Assembly: GCA_903897145.1 (NCBI GenBank)
Contig: CAIUAN010000018.1
Location: forward strand, 114,889 to 178,888
DNA from: an uncultured Bacteroidia bacterium
GTDB taxonomy: Bacteria; Bacteroidota; Bacteroidia; Bacteroidales; Prolixibacteraceae
Reading direction: 5' to 3'
DNA: 64,000 nucleotides
The notes beneath the pieces are model-generated. The model was not told the DNA's origin. It did not search any database and saw only the letters and a list, made by a program, of their open reading frames with translations. Positions 9,462 to 19,233 of the stretch are shown here, in pieces; the stretch's first letter is position 1; each line of letters starts with the position of its first letter. The position numbers and the translations under genes were made by a program.

Positions 9462-11003
9462 TTGGAAACAAATACAAAGCATATGATCTATATCATGGAT
9501 ACTACCCTGAGGGATGGGGAACAGACCTCAGGCGTCTCCTTTTCTGAACACGAAAAGCTTAGCATCGCAAAGATTCTGCTCGAAGAGATTCGGATAGACT
9601 TTATTGAGGTGGCATCTGCTCGTGTTTCTGATGGTGAATTGAGAGGTGCTAAAAAGGTTTTAGATTGGGCCAAAGGAGCTGGATACCTTGATCGGGTTGA
9701 GATTCTTGGTTTCGTGGATGGAACAGCTTCATTGGATTGGATTCAAAAAGCAGGCGGAAAGGTGATGAACCTATTGGCCAAAGGCTCTTTGCGACATGTA
9801 ACACAGCAACTAAAGAAAACTCCGGAAGAACATCTTGCAGGGATAAGAAGCTCGTTGCAGCTAGCTGAGAAAATGGGCATTCGGGTAAATATATACCTTG
9901 AAGATTGGTCAAATGGCATGCGTAATTCGCCTGAATATGTTGATTTTATGCTGGAAGGTCTGCGTAAAGAGAAACTTGGTCGAATCATGCTTCCTGATAC
10001 GTTGGGTATTTTGAATCCTACCGAATCGTATACTTACTGTGCTTCAATGATTCAAAAATTTCCTGATCTAAGCTTCGATTTTCATGCCCATAACGATTAC
10101 GACTTAGCTGTTGGTAATGTCGATGCTGCCATTCGTGCTGGCATTAAAACAGTACATACGACCGTTAATGGTCTTGGTGAGCGCGCTGGTAATCCACCAC
10201 TTTCAAGTGTTGTGGCTTTGCTGAACGATCAATTAAAACTTCCAAATTCTATTAACGAAGAGAAATTAAGCTTGATCAGTCGAATTGTTGAGAATTTCTC
10301 AGGGATTCGAATCTCAGGAAACAAACCTATTATTGGCGAAAATGTATTCACACAATGTAGTGGAATCCACGCTGACGGTGATAATAAAGACAACTTATAT
10401 TTTAACGATTTATTGCCAGAGCGATTTGGTCGTATTCGTAAATATGCTTTAGGTAAAACATCTGGTAAGGCTAATATTGCAAAGAATCTTGAGGATCTAG
10501 GTATTAAACTTGATCCTGAAGATCTAGTTCGTGTGACCAATAAGGTTATTGAATTAGGAGACATGAAAGAATCGGTCACTTCAGATGATCTTCCATATAT
10601 CCTTTCGGATGTGTTGAAGAACGAATCGGTTAGTGAGAAAATTAAATTGCATAATTATACTATCCTGCACTCATTGGGCCTTCGTCCGATGGCTACTGTA
10701 GCCCTAGACTTAGATGGTCGTCTTTTCGAAGAGTCTGCTTCTGGCGATGGTCAGTATGATGCATTTATGAATGCTGTTCGTCAGATCTACCAAAATCAAG
10801 ATAAGCAGTTTCCTACATTAGTCGACTATTCGGTGACTATTCCCCCTGGTGGTAGAACCGATGCTTTAGTTGAGACGTTGATTACCTGGGAGTTTGGAAG
10901 AGAATTTAAAACCCGTGGTTTAGATCCAGATCAAACCGCCGCGGCCATTAAAGCAACGATTAAAATGCTTAATATCATTGAAAACGATAGTGCTATTTTT
11001 TAG
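9462..11003 (+). CDS. Second LeuA-like synthase, probable (R)-citramalate synthase
   Basis: A 513-residue HMGL-like acyltransferase paralogous to LeuA. The barrel motifs [11 protein letters not shown] (about residue 14) and FDFHAHNDYDLA with the metal-binding HxH are intact, as are NGLGERAGN and a C-terminal LeuA dimer domain with SGDGQYDA. It differs from LeuA in the substrate-facing segments: TSG instead of VPG after GEQ, and HAHND instead of HCHND. It is also placed between leuD and leuB. With LeuCD and LeuB, a citramalate synthase would make 2-oxobutyrate from pyruvate and acetyl-CoA for isoleucine. No threonine deaminase gene is in the operon, which supports that reading. A second isopropylmalate synthase or a related chain-extending enzyme remains possible. 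The start is TTG at 9462 or ATG at 9483. Confidence 0.7.
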   Translation: METNTKHMIYIMDTTLRDGEQTSGVSFSEHEKLSIAKILLEEIRIDFIEVASARVSDGELRGAKKVLDWAKGAGYLDRVEILGFVDGTASLDWIQKAGGKVMNLLAKGSLRHVTQQLKKTPEEHLAGIRSSLQLAEKMGIRVNIYLEDWSNGMRNSPEYVDFMLEGLRKEKLGRIMLPDTLGILNPTESYTYCASMIQKFPDLSFDFHAHNDYDLAVGNVDAAIRAGIKTVHTTVNGLGERAGNPPLSSVVALLNDQLKLPNSINEEKLSLISRIVENFSGIRISGNKPIIGENVFTQCSGIHADGDNKDNLYFNDLLPERFGRIRKYALGKTSGKANIAKNLEDLGIKLDPEDLVRVTNKVIELGDMKESVTSDDLPYILSDVLKNESVSEKIKLHNYTILHSLGLRPMATVALDLDGRLFEESASGDGQYDAFMNAVRQIYQNQDKQFPTLVDYSVTIPPGGRTDALVETLITWEFGREFKTRGLDPDQTAAAIKATIKMLNIIENDSAIF

Positions 11004-11073
11004 TGTGTTTTCAATCTAAACATAAAACCTGTATAGGTTAAAGTATAAATAGAATATAAATTTATCATAAAGA

Positions 11074-12144
11074 ATGAAGCTTAACATTGCAGTCTTACCC
11101 GGCGATGGAATCGGACCGGAGATTATGGAGCAGGCGCTACGCGTCACGAAATTAATTTGTCAGAAGTTCGGTCATGAGTTAATTACCAAAACAGCTTTGG
11201 TAGGCGCTGTGGCAATTGATGAAGTAGGAAATCCGTATCCGGATACTACTCATGATTTATGTATGAATTCTGATGCGGTCCTTTTTGGAGCTATCGGTCA
11301 TCCTCGTTTTGATAATGACCCATCTGCAAAAGTGCGTCCAGAGCAAGGTTTGCTTGCTATGCGTAAGAAATTGGGTCTTTATGCGAACATTCGTCCTGTC
11401 ATAGTTTTTGATTCTTTATTAGATAAATCACCGCTTAAACTTGATCGTATTCAAGGGGTTGATTTTGTAGCAATCCGCGAGCTTACTGGAGGTATCTACT
11501 TCGGTCAGCCACAAGGTCGTTCTGAAAATGGAGACACTGCTTTCGACTCTTGCGTTTACACCCGCATGGAAGTTGAGCGTATATTAGAGCTAGCTTTTCA
11601 GTTTGCAATGAAACGTAATAAAAGACTTACTGTAGTCGATAAGGCAAACGTACTTGCTACCTCACGTCTATGGCGTCAGATTGCCAAAGAGATGGAACCA
11701 AAATTTCCAGAGGTGACTGTTGATTATATGTTCGTGGATAATGCGGCGATGCAGATCATTCAATGGCCTAAGAAATTTGATGTGATGGTAACTGAGAATA
11801 TGTTTGGTGATATCTTGACCGATGAGGCTAGTGTGATATCTGGATCTATGGGACTTCTTCCATCGGCATCTATTGGTATCCACACTTCCGTATTTGAGCC
11901 TATTCATGGATCATATCCTCAGGCTGCTGGGCTGAATATTGCCAATCCTTGTGCAACAATCCTTTCTGCTGCAATGATGTTCGAATATGCCTTCTCTTTG
12001 ATGGAAGAGGGTGCTTTGATTCGCAAAGCTGTGGAGGCTTCAATTGTAGCTGGTGCGGTAACAGAAGATCTAGCCGATGATAAATCAAAAGCTTTGAGCA
12101 CTTCAGCCGTAGGCGATTGGATCATCGAATATTTAAGCAAATAG
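11074..12144 (+). CDS. leuB: 3-isopropylmalate dehydrogenase
   Basis: NAD-dependent oxidative decarboxylation of 3-isopropylmalate to 2-oxoisocaproate. The 356-residue protein starts with the family pattern [10 protein letters not shown], carries the substrate-binding arginine loop (GLYANIRP), the lysine motif [14 protein letters not shown] and the metal-binding stretch from VDNAAMQI to [14 protein letters not shown], and ends with the nucleotide-binding segment [15 protein letters not shown]. If the preceding gene is a citramalate synthase, LeuB would also act on 3-methylmalate. It lies 70 bases after the LeuA-like gene and 43 before ilvC. Confidence 0.96.
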   Translation: MKLNIAVLPGDGIGPEIMEQALRVTKLICQKFGHELITKTALVGAVAIDEVGNPYPDTTHDLCMNSDAVLFGAIGHPRFDNDPSAKVRPEQGLLAMRKKLGLYANIRPVIVFDSLLDKSPLKLDRIQGVDFVAIRELTGGIYFGQPQGRSENGDTAFDSCVYTRMEVERILELAFQFAMKRNKRLTVVDKANVLATSRLWRQIAKEMEPKFPEVTVDYMFVDNAAMQIIQWPKKFDVMVTENMFGDILTDEASVISGSMGLLPSASIGIHTSVFEPIHGSYPQAAGLNIANPCATILSAAMMFEYAFSLMEEGALIRKAVEASIVAGAVTEDLADDKSKALSTSAVGDWIIEYLSK

Positions 12145-12187
12145 TAATTAAAATAGCGTAAAATCAAATCCTATAAAAAATAATAAA

Positions 12188-13663
12188 ATGGCAAATTATT
12201 TCAATACCTTACCACTTCGTCTTCAATTGGCGCAACTGGGAACTTGCGAATTCATGGATAGTTCGGAGTTTACGGATGGGGTAAAAAAATTAGCAGGTAA
12301 AAAAATTGTAATCATTGGATGTGGAGCTCAAGGGTTACACCAAGGTTTAAACTTACGTGACTCTGGTTTAGATGTCTCTTATACGTTAAGAGCTGAAGCA
12401 ATCAAAGAAAAACGTCAGTCGTATAAAAATGCATCTGAGAACGGATTTAAAGTTGGGACTTATGAGGAGTTTATTCCTACAGCTGACTTATTGATCAATC
12501 TGACTCCAGATAAACAACATACCAGTGTTATCAATGCGGTGATGCCTTTGATGAAAAAAGGGTCTACCTTATCGTATTCTCACGGATTTAATATCGTTGA
12601 AGAGGGGATGCAGGTTCGTAAAGATATTACTGTGATCATGGTTGCTCCAAAATCACCAGGTTCTGAAGTGCGTGCTGAGTATGTTCGTGGCTTCGGTGTT
12701 CCAACACTGATTGCAGTTCATCCTGAAAACGATCCTAACGGTGATGGCTTCGAGATTGCTAAAGCATATTGTGTAGGTACAGGCGGCGACAGGGCAGGGG
12801 TGTTGAAATCATCTTTTGTGGCTGAAGTAAAATCTGACTTGATGGGCGAGCAGACTATCCTTTGTGGTATTCTTCAGACTGGTTCCATCTTATGTTTCGA
12901 TAAGATGATCGAGAAGGGTATTGATGCTGGTTATGCGTCAAAACTTGTTCAGTATGGTTGGGAAGTTGTTACCGAAGCGTTGAAACATGGTGGTATTACC
13001 AACATGATGGATCGTTTATCGAATCCAGCTAAGATCAAAGCGTACGAACTTTCAGAAGAACTAAAAAATATCATGCGTCCTTTGTTCTGGAAACATATGG
13101 ACGATATTATGTCGGGTCATTTCTCTAAAACAATGATGGAAGATTGGGCGAACGACGATAAAAATCTTTTGACTTGGCGTGCTGCAACAGGTGAGACTGC
13201 TTTTGAAAAAACTCCTGCTGCTGAGGTGAAGATCTCAGAGCAAGAATATTTCGATCATGGTACCCTAATGGTTGCTTTCGTTAAGGCTGGTGTTGAGTTA
13301 GCTTTCGAAACGATGACCGAAGCTGGTATCAAAGAAGAATCGGCTTACTATGAGTCGTTACATGAAACTCCGTTGATCGCTAACACCATTGCTCGTAAGA
13401 AATTATTCGAAATGAATCGTGTAATCTCTGATACTGCTGAGTATGGCTGTTATTTATTCGATCATGCGGCTAAGCCTTTACTTGCAGGGTTTATGAAAAA
13501 TATCGATACCAATGTGATTGGTAAAAACTTCAACGCTGGTATCGACGCACATGTTGACAATAAGAGACTTATTCAAATCAACGAAGAGATTCGCTTCCAC
13601 GAAGTAGAGTTGATTGGCCAAGAGTTGCGTGAAGCAATGGACGCCATGAAAGCGATCCTCTAA
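12188..13663 (+). CDS. ilvC: Ketol-acid reductoisomerase, class II (long form)
   Basis: Converts acetolactate or acetohydroxybutyrate to the dihydroxy acids that feed IlvD, using NADPH and Mg. At 491 residues it is exactly the length of E. coli IlvC and shares the long class II architecture. The Rossmann motif is GCGAQG at residues 44-49. It is followed by two knotted domains with the metal-binding motifs [12 protein letters not shown] and the repeat around [10 protein letters not shown]. Placing ilvC last, after leuB, puts the second valine-pathway enzyme at the far end of the transcript, 8.5 kb from ilvD. A strong terminator follows 18 bases after the stop codon. Confidence 0.97.
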   Translation: MANYFNTLPLRLQLAQLGTCEFMDSSEFTDGVKKLAGKKIVIIGCGAQGLHQGLNLRDSGLDVSYTLRAEAIKEKRQSYKNASENGFKVGTYEEFIPTADLLINLTPDKQHTSVINAVMPLMKKGSTLSYSHGFNIVEEGMQVRKDITVIMVAPKSPGSEVRAEYVRGFGVPTLIAVHPENDPNGDGFEIAKAYCVGTGGDRAGVLKSSFVAEVKSDLMGEQTILCGILQTGSILCFDKMIEKGIDAGYASKLVQYGWEVVTEALKHGGITNMMDRLSNPAKIKAYELSEELKNIMRPLFWKHMDDIMSGHFSKTMMEDWANDDKNLLTWRAATGETAFEKTPAAEVKISEQEYFDHGTLMVAFVKAGVELAFETMTEAGIKEESAYYESLHETPLIANTIARKKLFEMNRVISDTAEYGCYLFDHAAKPLLAGFMKNIDTNVIGKNFNAGIDAHVDNKRLIQINEEIRFHEVELIGQELREAMDAMKAIL

Positions 13664-13680
13664 GGTTATTTCAACCTCAT

Positions 13681-13722
13681 AAAAATAGCCCTGAACATCA
13701 ACTGATGTTCAGGGCTATTTTT
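13681..13722. terminator. Bidirectional terminator between ilvC and batE
   Basis: A perfect 20-base inverted repeat (13681-13700 with 13703-13722) begins with an A run and ends with a T run, so it can work on both strands. It separates the convergent ilv-leu and Bat operons. Confidence 0.93.
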
Positions 13723-13759
13723 ATACCCGCAAATTTGATTTTAAACCCTTTTAAGCTGT

Positions 13760-14533
13760 TTATATCCTGATGACGGATGTTTCCTTGATCCAGCCCTTGT
13801 TGCCGTCAGGAAGACTTATATTGATCCATTCGCCAAGTTTATCGGTTAATTGGATGGTTACTCCTTCGTGAACGATAAATAGCTCTGTTCCCGTCTCGCT
13901 AGGTGAGGATTTAACGTGAACACTTCGGTCGATTACGACTGCCGTATTGTGATGAGTAAGTTTTGAGCTCAGATTAGATCCAAAAGCAAATGTCAGTACA
14001 GAGATCCCAATCGATAGAATAGAGAACCAGAAAGCTAATCGTTTGGAGCGATATGAACTCGATAGCAGGAATAGTCCAAAGAGTGATAGGAATGAGAAAA
14101 AGGTGATCAAGCTCAGTGTTCCCCAGAAATTAATCGACTGCGAACTGATCAATTGTTTCCACCAGCGCATAAACCCTGGCTCAGGAATGGTGACAATATT
14201 GTCGACAATCTGAGTACGTGCAAGGTCTAAGTTATACCGGATATCTTCGTCGTTCGGTGCAAGTTTCTTAGCTCTTTCGTAATTTAAAATAGCATAGGTG
14301 GCATTTCCAGTTTTATAGTAGGCATTGCCAAGATTAAAGTACAGATCAGCCGATTCGAACCCTTGCGCTGTAACATATTGGTATTTCTGAATGGCATTCT
14401 TGTATTTGCCTGCCGTAAATAACTGGTTGGCGGCGGTTATAGAATCTGTTAGGGCAGAAGATTGACCTTTTGAACCCAAGCCGATTACCACCAGCACGAC
14501 AATTAAACCATATTTTTTGAGTAAGTTTTTCAT
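13760..14533 (-). CDS. batE: BatE, TPR and SH3-like exported membrane protein
   Basis: The last gene of the Bat operon, 257 residues. A signal peptide or signal anchor (about residues 1-24) is followed by two or three TPR units (about 30-105; NLGNAYYKTGNATYAILNYERA is one). Two membrane segments follow (about 130-185), with a C-terminal bacterial SH3-like domain to the end. This order is typical of Bacteroidota BatE. Bat proteins have been linked to oxygen tolerance and cell-envelope integrity in Bacteroides and Leptospira; the molecular role is not settled. It starts 34 bases after the batD stop codon. Confidence 0.85.
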   Translation of the reverse strand: MKNLLKKYGLIVVLVVIGLGSKGQSSALTDSITAANQLFTAGKYKNAIQKYQYVTAQGFESADLYFNLGNAYYKTGNATYAILNYERAKKLAPNDEDIRYNLDLARTQIVDNIVTIPEPGFMRWWKQLISSQSINFWGTLSLITFFSFLSLFGLFLLSSSYRSKRLAFWFSILSIGISVLTFAFGSNLSSKLTHHNTAVVIDRSVHVKSSPSETGTELFIVHEGVTIQLTDKLGEWINISLPDGNKGWIKETSVIRI

Positions 14534-14567
14534 TTTACATTTTCTCTTTTCATTTTACCTTGAAATG

Positions 14568-16370
14568 TCAATTGATCTCTTTCTCCATCTGGCTCATCAC
14601 ATCACAAGCCTCTTCATAAATCTCCTGCATCTTCTGATTGGCATCGCCTGGCGCAAACCGGGCAAATTCACAGGTGTCGATGATTTGTATAAATCGAGTT
14701 ACCACTTCTGAGGATGCTTTATGTTTTGAAAGCTCAGCTGCTCCCGATTCTTTGGTTAGGTCTGCAAATGGAATAGACATCTTATCGCTAAGATAGCCCC
14801 AGAAGGCACGTGTCACAGCTTCGTAGAACTTCTCTGTCGATCCGGCTTGAAGGTGTGTATTGGCCTCTTTAAGTCGCTTTAATGCGATCTTGCTTGCTTT
14901 CTTATTCTTTATCCCAGCAACATTTGCATTTTCACGAATCTGCTTTTGATACAGCAGATAAAGTCCCAATAATCCCAAAGCACCAAGCAGGTAAATCAGG
15001 TAAAAACTAAATGATCCAAAGAAAAGGTCCCCTTTCGCTTTAAGTTCGGTGTTTCCTTGTTTGATAAAACGAATATCTTTTCCTAAATATTTAACATCCT
15101 CCTTGGATACTGTGCTGCTGACATTTTTCGATTGTGATCCATCACCTTTTGCAACATGAATCTTAAATTCTTGCGACGATTTAGTTACGTATTTTCCAGC
15201 ACTTGGATCAAAATAGATAAAGTCGACAGGTGGGATCGTGTATTCTCCAGCAAATCGCGGCAGAAAGAGATACTCGAATGAAATATTCCCATTTACACCA
15301 TCTGCAGTAGCATTGAAATTACTTTGCGTCTTTGGATCGTAAACTTCAAAATCAGCTGGTAATTTTAGTTTGGGGGCATTAATAAGTTTGATATTCCCAT
15401 TTCCGTTAACATCCAATTTTAAAGTTATCGCATCATTCTCTTTGACATTAGCTGAAGTTATGGATGAGCGGAGGTCAAATCGACCAACTGCACCTGAGAA
15501 ATTAGCAGGAGCACCTGGTAATGGATTAACCGTAACTGTTATAGGATCGCTAGTAACTGTAGCTTTTACATTGGCGAAATTGTCAAAGAAGTCATCGAAG
15601 AAGCTTTTCGATTGTTTTACCCGTTGTTGAACCACACAGTCGATCTTGACTTTCCCTATGGTTATCGTGCCCGTTTGTTGCGGAAACAGAAGTGTCTTTT
15701 TCAATGTCCCTACGTTGTAAATCTCTCCATTGTAGGATTCACGTTGAAGTGATATCTGCTGTGGTAATACAATGTCTTGCGACCAGAACCCTTCGAAACT
15801 TGGAAGGGTAATATCTTCAAATCCGTTTAGATTAACTTTCGAGTAGATCTTTATCGTCGCCATGGCATGATCACCCTTGTATAGGCTTTTGCGATCTAGG
15901 ATCAGGCGAACAAATAGATCTGATTTAGGCACAGATCCAGGAGAGGCTGTTGGTTGTTCCGTTCCGCCTCCGGTTGGTTTAGCCGAACCCTTAACAACTT
16001 CAATGGTTATGGAATTAGAGGATATGGATTGCCCATTCACTGAAATGGTTGCAGGATTAAGTGTAAATCGACCAGCAGTTTTGGCTTTTAAAACAAATAA
16101 GTAGGAGAACGAAACAGATTGTGAACTAACTCCATTGATAATTTGAAATGAGCTACTTTGAGACGTCGAAGGTCCCATAAGGACGCTGAAATCTGATAAT
16201 TCGGGTAGTTTTAAGTTCTGACCTTGTGCATTTACGGTAAAGGCAAGACGAAATTGTTCGCCTAGCTCAACTATTTTAGGAGCTTCCATGGTGAAATTCA
16301 CCTGTTGTGAAAATCCAGGTATGCTTAGTAATAGAACACAGACTAATAGATAGATATTTTTTAACCTCAT
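14568..16370 (-). CDS. batD: BatD, large exported Ig-like membrane protein
   Basis: A 600-residue protein with a signal peptide (about residues 1-21), a long extracytoplasmic region of immunoglobulin-like strands (about 25-430; the oxygen-tolerance family domain with KAPKI/LPEL-type motifs), one transmembrane helix (about 452-475) and a cytoplasmic basic, helical tail. It is the largest Bat protein and probably the periplasmic interaction platform of the complex. It lies between batC and batE in the usual order, with a 50-base gap from batC. There are no internal breaks. Confidence 0.88.
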   Translation of the reverse strand: MRLKNIYLLVCVLLLSIPGFSQQVNFTMEAPKIVELGEQFRLAFTVNAQGQNLKLPELSDFSVLMGPSTSQSSSFQIINGVSSQSVSFSYLFVLKAKTAGRFTLNPATISVNGQSISSNSITIEVVKGSAKPTGGGTEQPTASPGSVPKSDLFVRLILDRKSLYKGDHAMATIKIYSKVNLNGFEDITLPSFEGFWSQDIVLPQQISLQRESYNGEIYNVGTLKKTLLFPQQTGTITIGKVKIDCVVQQRVKQSKSFFDDFFDNFANVKATVTSDPITVTVNPLPGAPANFSGAVGRFDLRSSITSANVKENDAITLKLDVNGNGNIKLINAPKLKLPADFEVYDPKTQSNFNATADGVNGNISFEYLFLPRFAGEYTIPPVDFIYFDPSAGKYVTKSSQEFKIHVAKGDGSQSKNVSSTVSKEDVKYLGKDIRFIKQGNTELKAKGDLFFGSFSFYLIYLLGALGLLGLYLLYQKQIRENANVAGIKNKKASKIALKRLKEANTHLQAGSTEKFYEAVTRAFWGYLSDKMSIPFADLTKESGAAELSKHKASSEVVTRFIQIIDTCEFARFAPGDANQKMQEIYEEACDVMSQMEKEIN

Positions 16371-16420
16371 TGTACTCTTATCGCTTTATAGGTTTCAATA
16401 CTGTTCAAAAATAGTTATTC

Positions 16421-17182
16421 TTACCAGTTTTTATCAACTTTTCGTTTTTCAGCCCGTTGTGCCTGTGCTTTTTTAACCTTGTCTTGAGTCTGCTTCTCAT
16501 CATTCTCTAACGCTTTTAAAATCTGCTCAGCACTCTGCTTAGAGATCTTGTTCTCTTGCGGCTTTTGTTGATCTTTATTCTCTTGGTCTTTATTCTGATC
16601 CTTCTTATCCTTATCCTTGTCTTTATCCTTGTCTTTATCTTTGTCCTTATCTTTATTTTTATCCTTGTCTTTATCTTTGTCCTTATCCTTATCTTTCTTT
16701 TTTTGTTCTTCGTCTTTCTTTTTCATCTTCATGGCATAAGCCAGATTGTATTTGGTCTCTGGATCGCTCGGATTGATGCGAAGTGCTTTTTTGTAAGCGA
16801 CAATGCTAGGATCGAACTTCTTTTGCGCCAGCAACGAATTTCCCATGTTATGATAGACCAAAGTTTTCTCCAAGGAATCTTTAGTCTTATCTAGGAGTTT
16901 TTCAAATTCGCTAGCTGCCTGTTCGGGTTTGTTTTGCTTGTAAATAGAGTTCGCAAGGTTGAATTGCCAATGAAAATCTTCGGGCTTAATTTCTAATGCT
17001 CTGCGGTAAGCCACCTCTGCTTTACCAAAAGTGACGGTGTCTAATTTAGTGGTGTCTTTTAGTCCGTCGTTGTAATAGCCATTTCCCTCGCGAATAAACT
17101 TGCGTTCTTTCTGGGCGAATGAGTTTAAGGCCAGTAAGCAGATCAAAACGATTAGTATATTTTTCTTCATTACCATACTCAT
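16421..17182 (-). CDS. batC: BatC, exported TPR protein with Lys-Asp repeat tract
   Basis: 253 residues. The signal peptide (about residues 5-23, ending in SFAQ) is followed by TPR repeats (about 35-150). A nearly pure Lys-Asp dipeptide tract (about residues 161-195) is encoded by a degenerate hexanucleotide repeat at 16601-16705. After it comes a conserved short C-terminal segment (about 212-253, SKQSAEQILKALENDEK and a final basic DKNW). The start ATG overlaps the batB stop codon in an ATGA arrangement, indicating translational coupling; a second in-frame ATG lies at 17170. The charged tract probably acts as a flexible linker. It is a TPR partner of the VWA proteins BatA and BatB by operon position. 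Confidence 0.87.
   Translation of the reverse strand: MSMVMKKNILIVLICLLALNSFAQKERKFIREGNGYYNDGLKDTTKLDTVTFGKAEVAYRRALEIKPEDFHWQFNLANSIYKQNKPEQAASEFEKLLDKTKDSLEKTLVYHNMGNSLLAQKKFDPSIVAYKKALRINPSDPETKYNLAYAMKMKKKDEEQKKKDKDKDKDKDKDKNKDKDKDKDKDKDKDKDKKDQNKDQENKDQQKPQENKISKQSAEQILKALENDEKQTQDKVKKAQAQRAEKRKVDKNW
16601..16705. repeat. Degenerate hexanucleotide repeat encoding Lys-Asp
   Basis: About 17 copies of a six-base unit (variants of CTTATC, CTTGTC and TTTATC on the plus strand) lie inside batC and encode alternating Lys and Asp. Synonymous third-base variation breaks up exact identity. Gain or loss of whole units would keep the frame and change only the linker length. Confidence 0.9.
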
Positions 17183-18216
17183 TTTTGGTTGCCAAATAAC
17201 CTGAAGTTACGAAGCCATTTATTTCTTCGATCTAGGATTAAGAAATCGATCAATATTAAGATGAATGCCAATACAAGAAAGAGGGGAAACTGATCGTCGT
17301 ATTCAGAATAATCTCTTGAATTTAATACAGATTTCTCCATTTTCTCAATTTCATTAAATAGGTTGTTTAGGCCTACCTCTGCATTGTTTGCTCTGATGTA
17401 GGTTCCTCCACCTGCAGTGGCAATCTGCATCAACATATTTTCGTCGAGTTTAGTAACCACTACATTGTTATCTTTATCTTTCATGAAATCTTTATTTCCT
17501 TCACCAATAGGTATTGGAGCTCCTTGAGGCAGTCCCATGCCAATGGTATGTACGATCATCTTTTTCTCTTGTGCTTGTTTGGCTGCTCCAACGGCATCGT
17601 CTTCATGGTTTTCACCATCTGTGATTACAATCACAGCTTTGCTGCCATTAAAGGTGGGAGTGAACGATTTCATAGCTAGTTGAATGGCCGATCCAATCGC
17701 TGTCCCTTGTACAGGGACAATACCGGTGTTAATAGCGTCAAGGAATAACTTAGCAGATACATAATCTGTTGTTATAGGGAGCTGAACATAAGCTTGTCCA
17801 GCAAAGACAATCAATCCAAGCTTGTCGTCGCGGAGTCTTTCCGTAAGTTTTGCGATCGCTCTTTTAGCCCTTTCTAAACGATTAGGCTTTATATCTTCAG
17901 CCATCATACTGTTGGAGACATCTAAAGCAATCATCAGCTCAATTCCTTTTCTTTTAGAGGTGAGCAACTTAGAACCAAATTGTGGCTGAGCTAATGCGAC
18001 AATAAGAAGTCCAATGGCTGCGATCCAGATGCTAAATTTGAGTATTGGACGACTGCTTGATACACTTGGCATCAGTTGAGTAATTAAACTGTGATCCCCA
18101 AATTTTCGCAACAAACGGTGTCTACTTATTCGGGAAAGGATAAACAGCACAACAAATACTGGAATTACCAGTAGGATGTATAAATATTCAGCATGTGCAA
18201 ATCTAAATGATTCCAT
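17179..18216 (-). CDS. batB: BatB, membrane-anchored VWA-domain protein
   Basis: 345 residues. Two N-terminal membrane helices (about 11-30 and 60-77) precede a von Willebrand factor A domain (about 92-290), and another membrane helix lies near the C-terminus (about 312-330). The metal-ion-dependent adhesion site is intact: DVSNS at residues 99-103, with the later TTD and ITDGENHE elements. It is the paralogous neighbour of BatA. The gap from batA is 22 bases and the stop codon overlaps the batC start. In the Bat system, BatA and BatB are thought to form the membrane VWA core partnered with a MoxR ATPase. Confidence 0.93.
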   Translation of the reverse strand: MESFRFAHAEYLYILLVIPVFVVLFILSRISRHRLLRKFGDHSLITQLMPSVSSSRPILKFSIWIAAIGLLIVALAQPQFGSKLLTSKRKGIELMIALDVSNSMMAEDIKPNRLERAKRAIAKLTERLRDDKLGLIVFAGQAYVQLPITTDYVSAKLFLDAINTGIVPVQGTAIGSAIQLAMKSFTPTFNGSKAVIVITDGENHEDDAVGAAKQAQEKKMIVHTIGMGLPQGAPIPIGEGNKDFMKDKDNNVVVTKLDENMLMQIATAGGGTYIRANNAEVGLNNLFNEIEKMEKSVLNSRDYSEYDDQFPLFLVLAFILILIDFLILDRRNKWLRNFRLFGNQK

Positions 18217-18238
18217 AATTCACAATTTTTCTTTCACG

Positions 18239-19231
18239 TTAAGGAATGTGTCGGAAAACGACCAGTTGTAATACTAAAGCAAATAGTGCCAGAATAAGTG
18301 CCGCTAAGGCATAGCGACGATATTCTTCATTCTTTTTGCTGAATTCCTTATTTTGAATCTTTGATCGTTCTAGGCGATCAATCTCTTTATAGACCTCTGC
18401 AAGTGTTTTGTTATTCGTGGCACGGAAATATTTTCCATCTGTCAAAGTGGCTATTTCTTGCAGCGTTTTCTCATCAATTTTTACCTCTACATCACGCATC
18501 TGAACTCCAAAAGGTGTCTGAACGGGGTAGGGAGCAGTTCCGATTGTACCAACGCCAATGGTGTACACACGAATGCCAAAGGTTTTTGCAATCTCTGCTG
18601 CGGTGATTGGTGCTATCTCGCCACGGTTATTTTCACCATCAGTCAGAAGTATAATAACTCTACTTTTTGCTTCGCTGTCTTTTAATCGGGATACAGCATT
18701 CGCAAGTCCTAAGCCAATAGCAGTCCCATCTTCGATCATTCCACTCTGCACATCTTGCAACAAATTAACCAATACAGAGCGGTCAGTGGTTAGTGGACAT
18801 TGGGTAAAACTCTCGGCTGAAAAAACCACCAATCCTATTCGGTCATATGGTCGGCCAGCGATAAATTTCGTAGCCACAGCCTTAGCTGCCTCTACTCTAT
18901 TCGGCTGGAAGTCACGAGCAAGCATTGAGCTTGATAAGTCAAGTGCAATCATGATATCAATACCTTCAACCGTTTGATTTTGCCAGTTATCAGCTGATTG
19001 TGGTCTAGCTAAACAGGTAACTACAAGGGTTAGAACAGCTAATTGCAATACGAAAACAAGATGGCGCAATGCATGTTTCCATGTTTTGGGCGATTGTTTA
19101 AGTGATTCAATAGAGCTAATCTGAATACTTGCCTTGGATCTTGTCTGGCGCAAAATATACCAAGCTATCATTGGGATTAGCCCAATTAATAGGTAGAACA
19201 GTTCCGGTTTGGCAAATGTAATTTGGTTCAT
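18239..19231 (-). CDS. batA: BatA, membrane-anchored VWA-domain protein
   Basis: 330 residues, with N-terminal membrane helices (about 10-27 and 57-75), a VWA domain (about 90-290) and a C-terminal membrane helix (about 308-327). The MIDAS residues DLSSS (98-102) and the later LTTD and LLTDGENNRG elements are present. It is translated almost immediately after the preceding Bat-operon membrane protein, with a two-base gap. BatA and BatB are clearly paralogous. Confidence 0.93.
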   Translation of the reverse strand: MNQITFAKPELFYLLIGLIPMIAWYILRQTRSKASIQISSIESLKQSPKTWKHALRHLVFVLQLAVLTLVVTCLARPQSADNWQNQTVEGIDIMIALDLSSSMLARDFQPNRVEAAKAVATKFIAGRPYDRIGLVVFSAESFTQCPLTTDRSVLVNLLQDVQSGMIEDGTAIGLGLANAVSRLKDSEAKSRVIILLTDGENNRGEIAPITAAEIAKTFGIRVYTIGVGTIGTAPYPVQTPFGVQMRDVEVKIDEKTLQEIATLTDGKYFRATNNKTLAEVYKEIDRLERSKIQNKEFSKKNEEYRRYALAALILALFALVLQLVVFRHIP

Positions 19232-19233
19232 AA

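Noticed and set aside
16601-16705. CRISPR array
   Set aside because: Repeat unit is six bases, in frame and coding; there are no spacers.
16556-16894. Plus-strand reading frame opposite batC
   Set aside because: It is the antisense of the Lys-Asp repeat, giving artificial hydrophobic Leu/Ile/Val/Phe repeats, with no support from neighbours.
18558-18977. Plus-strand frame opposite batA
   Set aside because: Antisense shadow; batA is clear by its VWA motifs.
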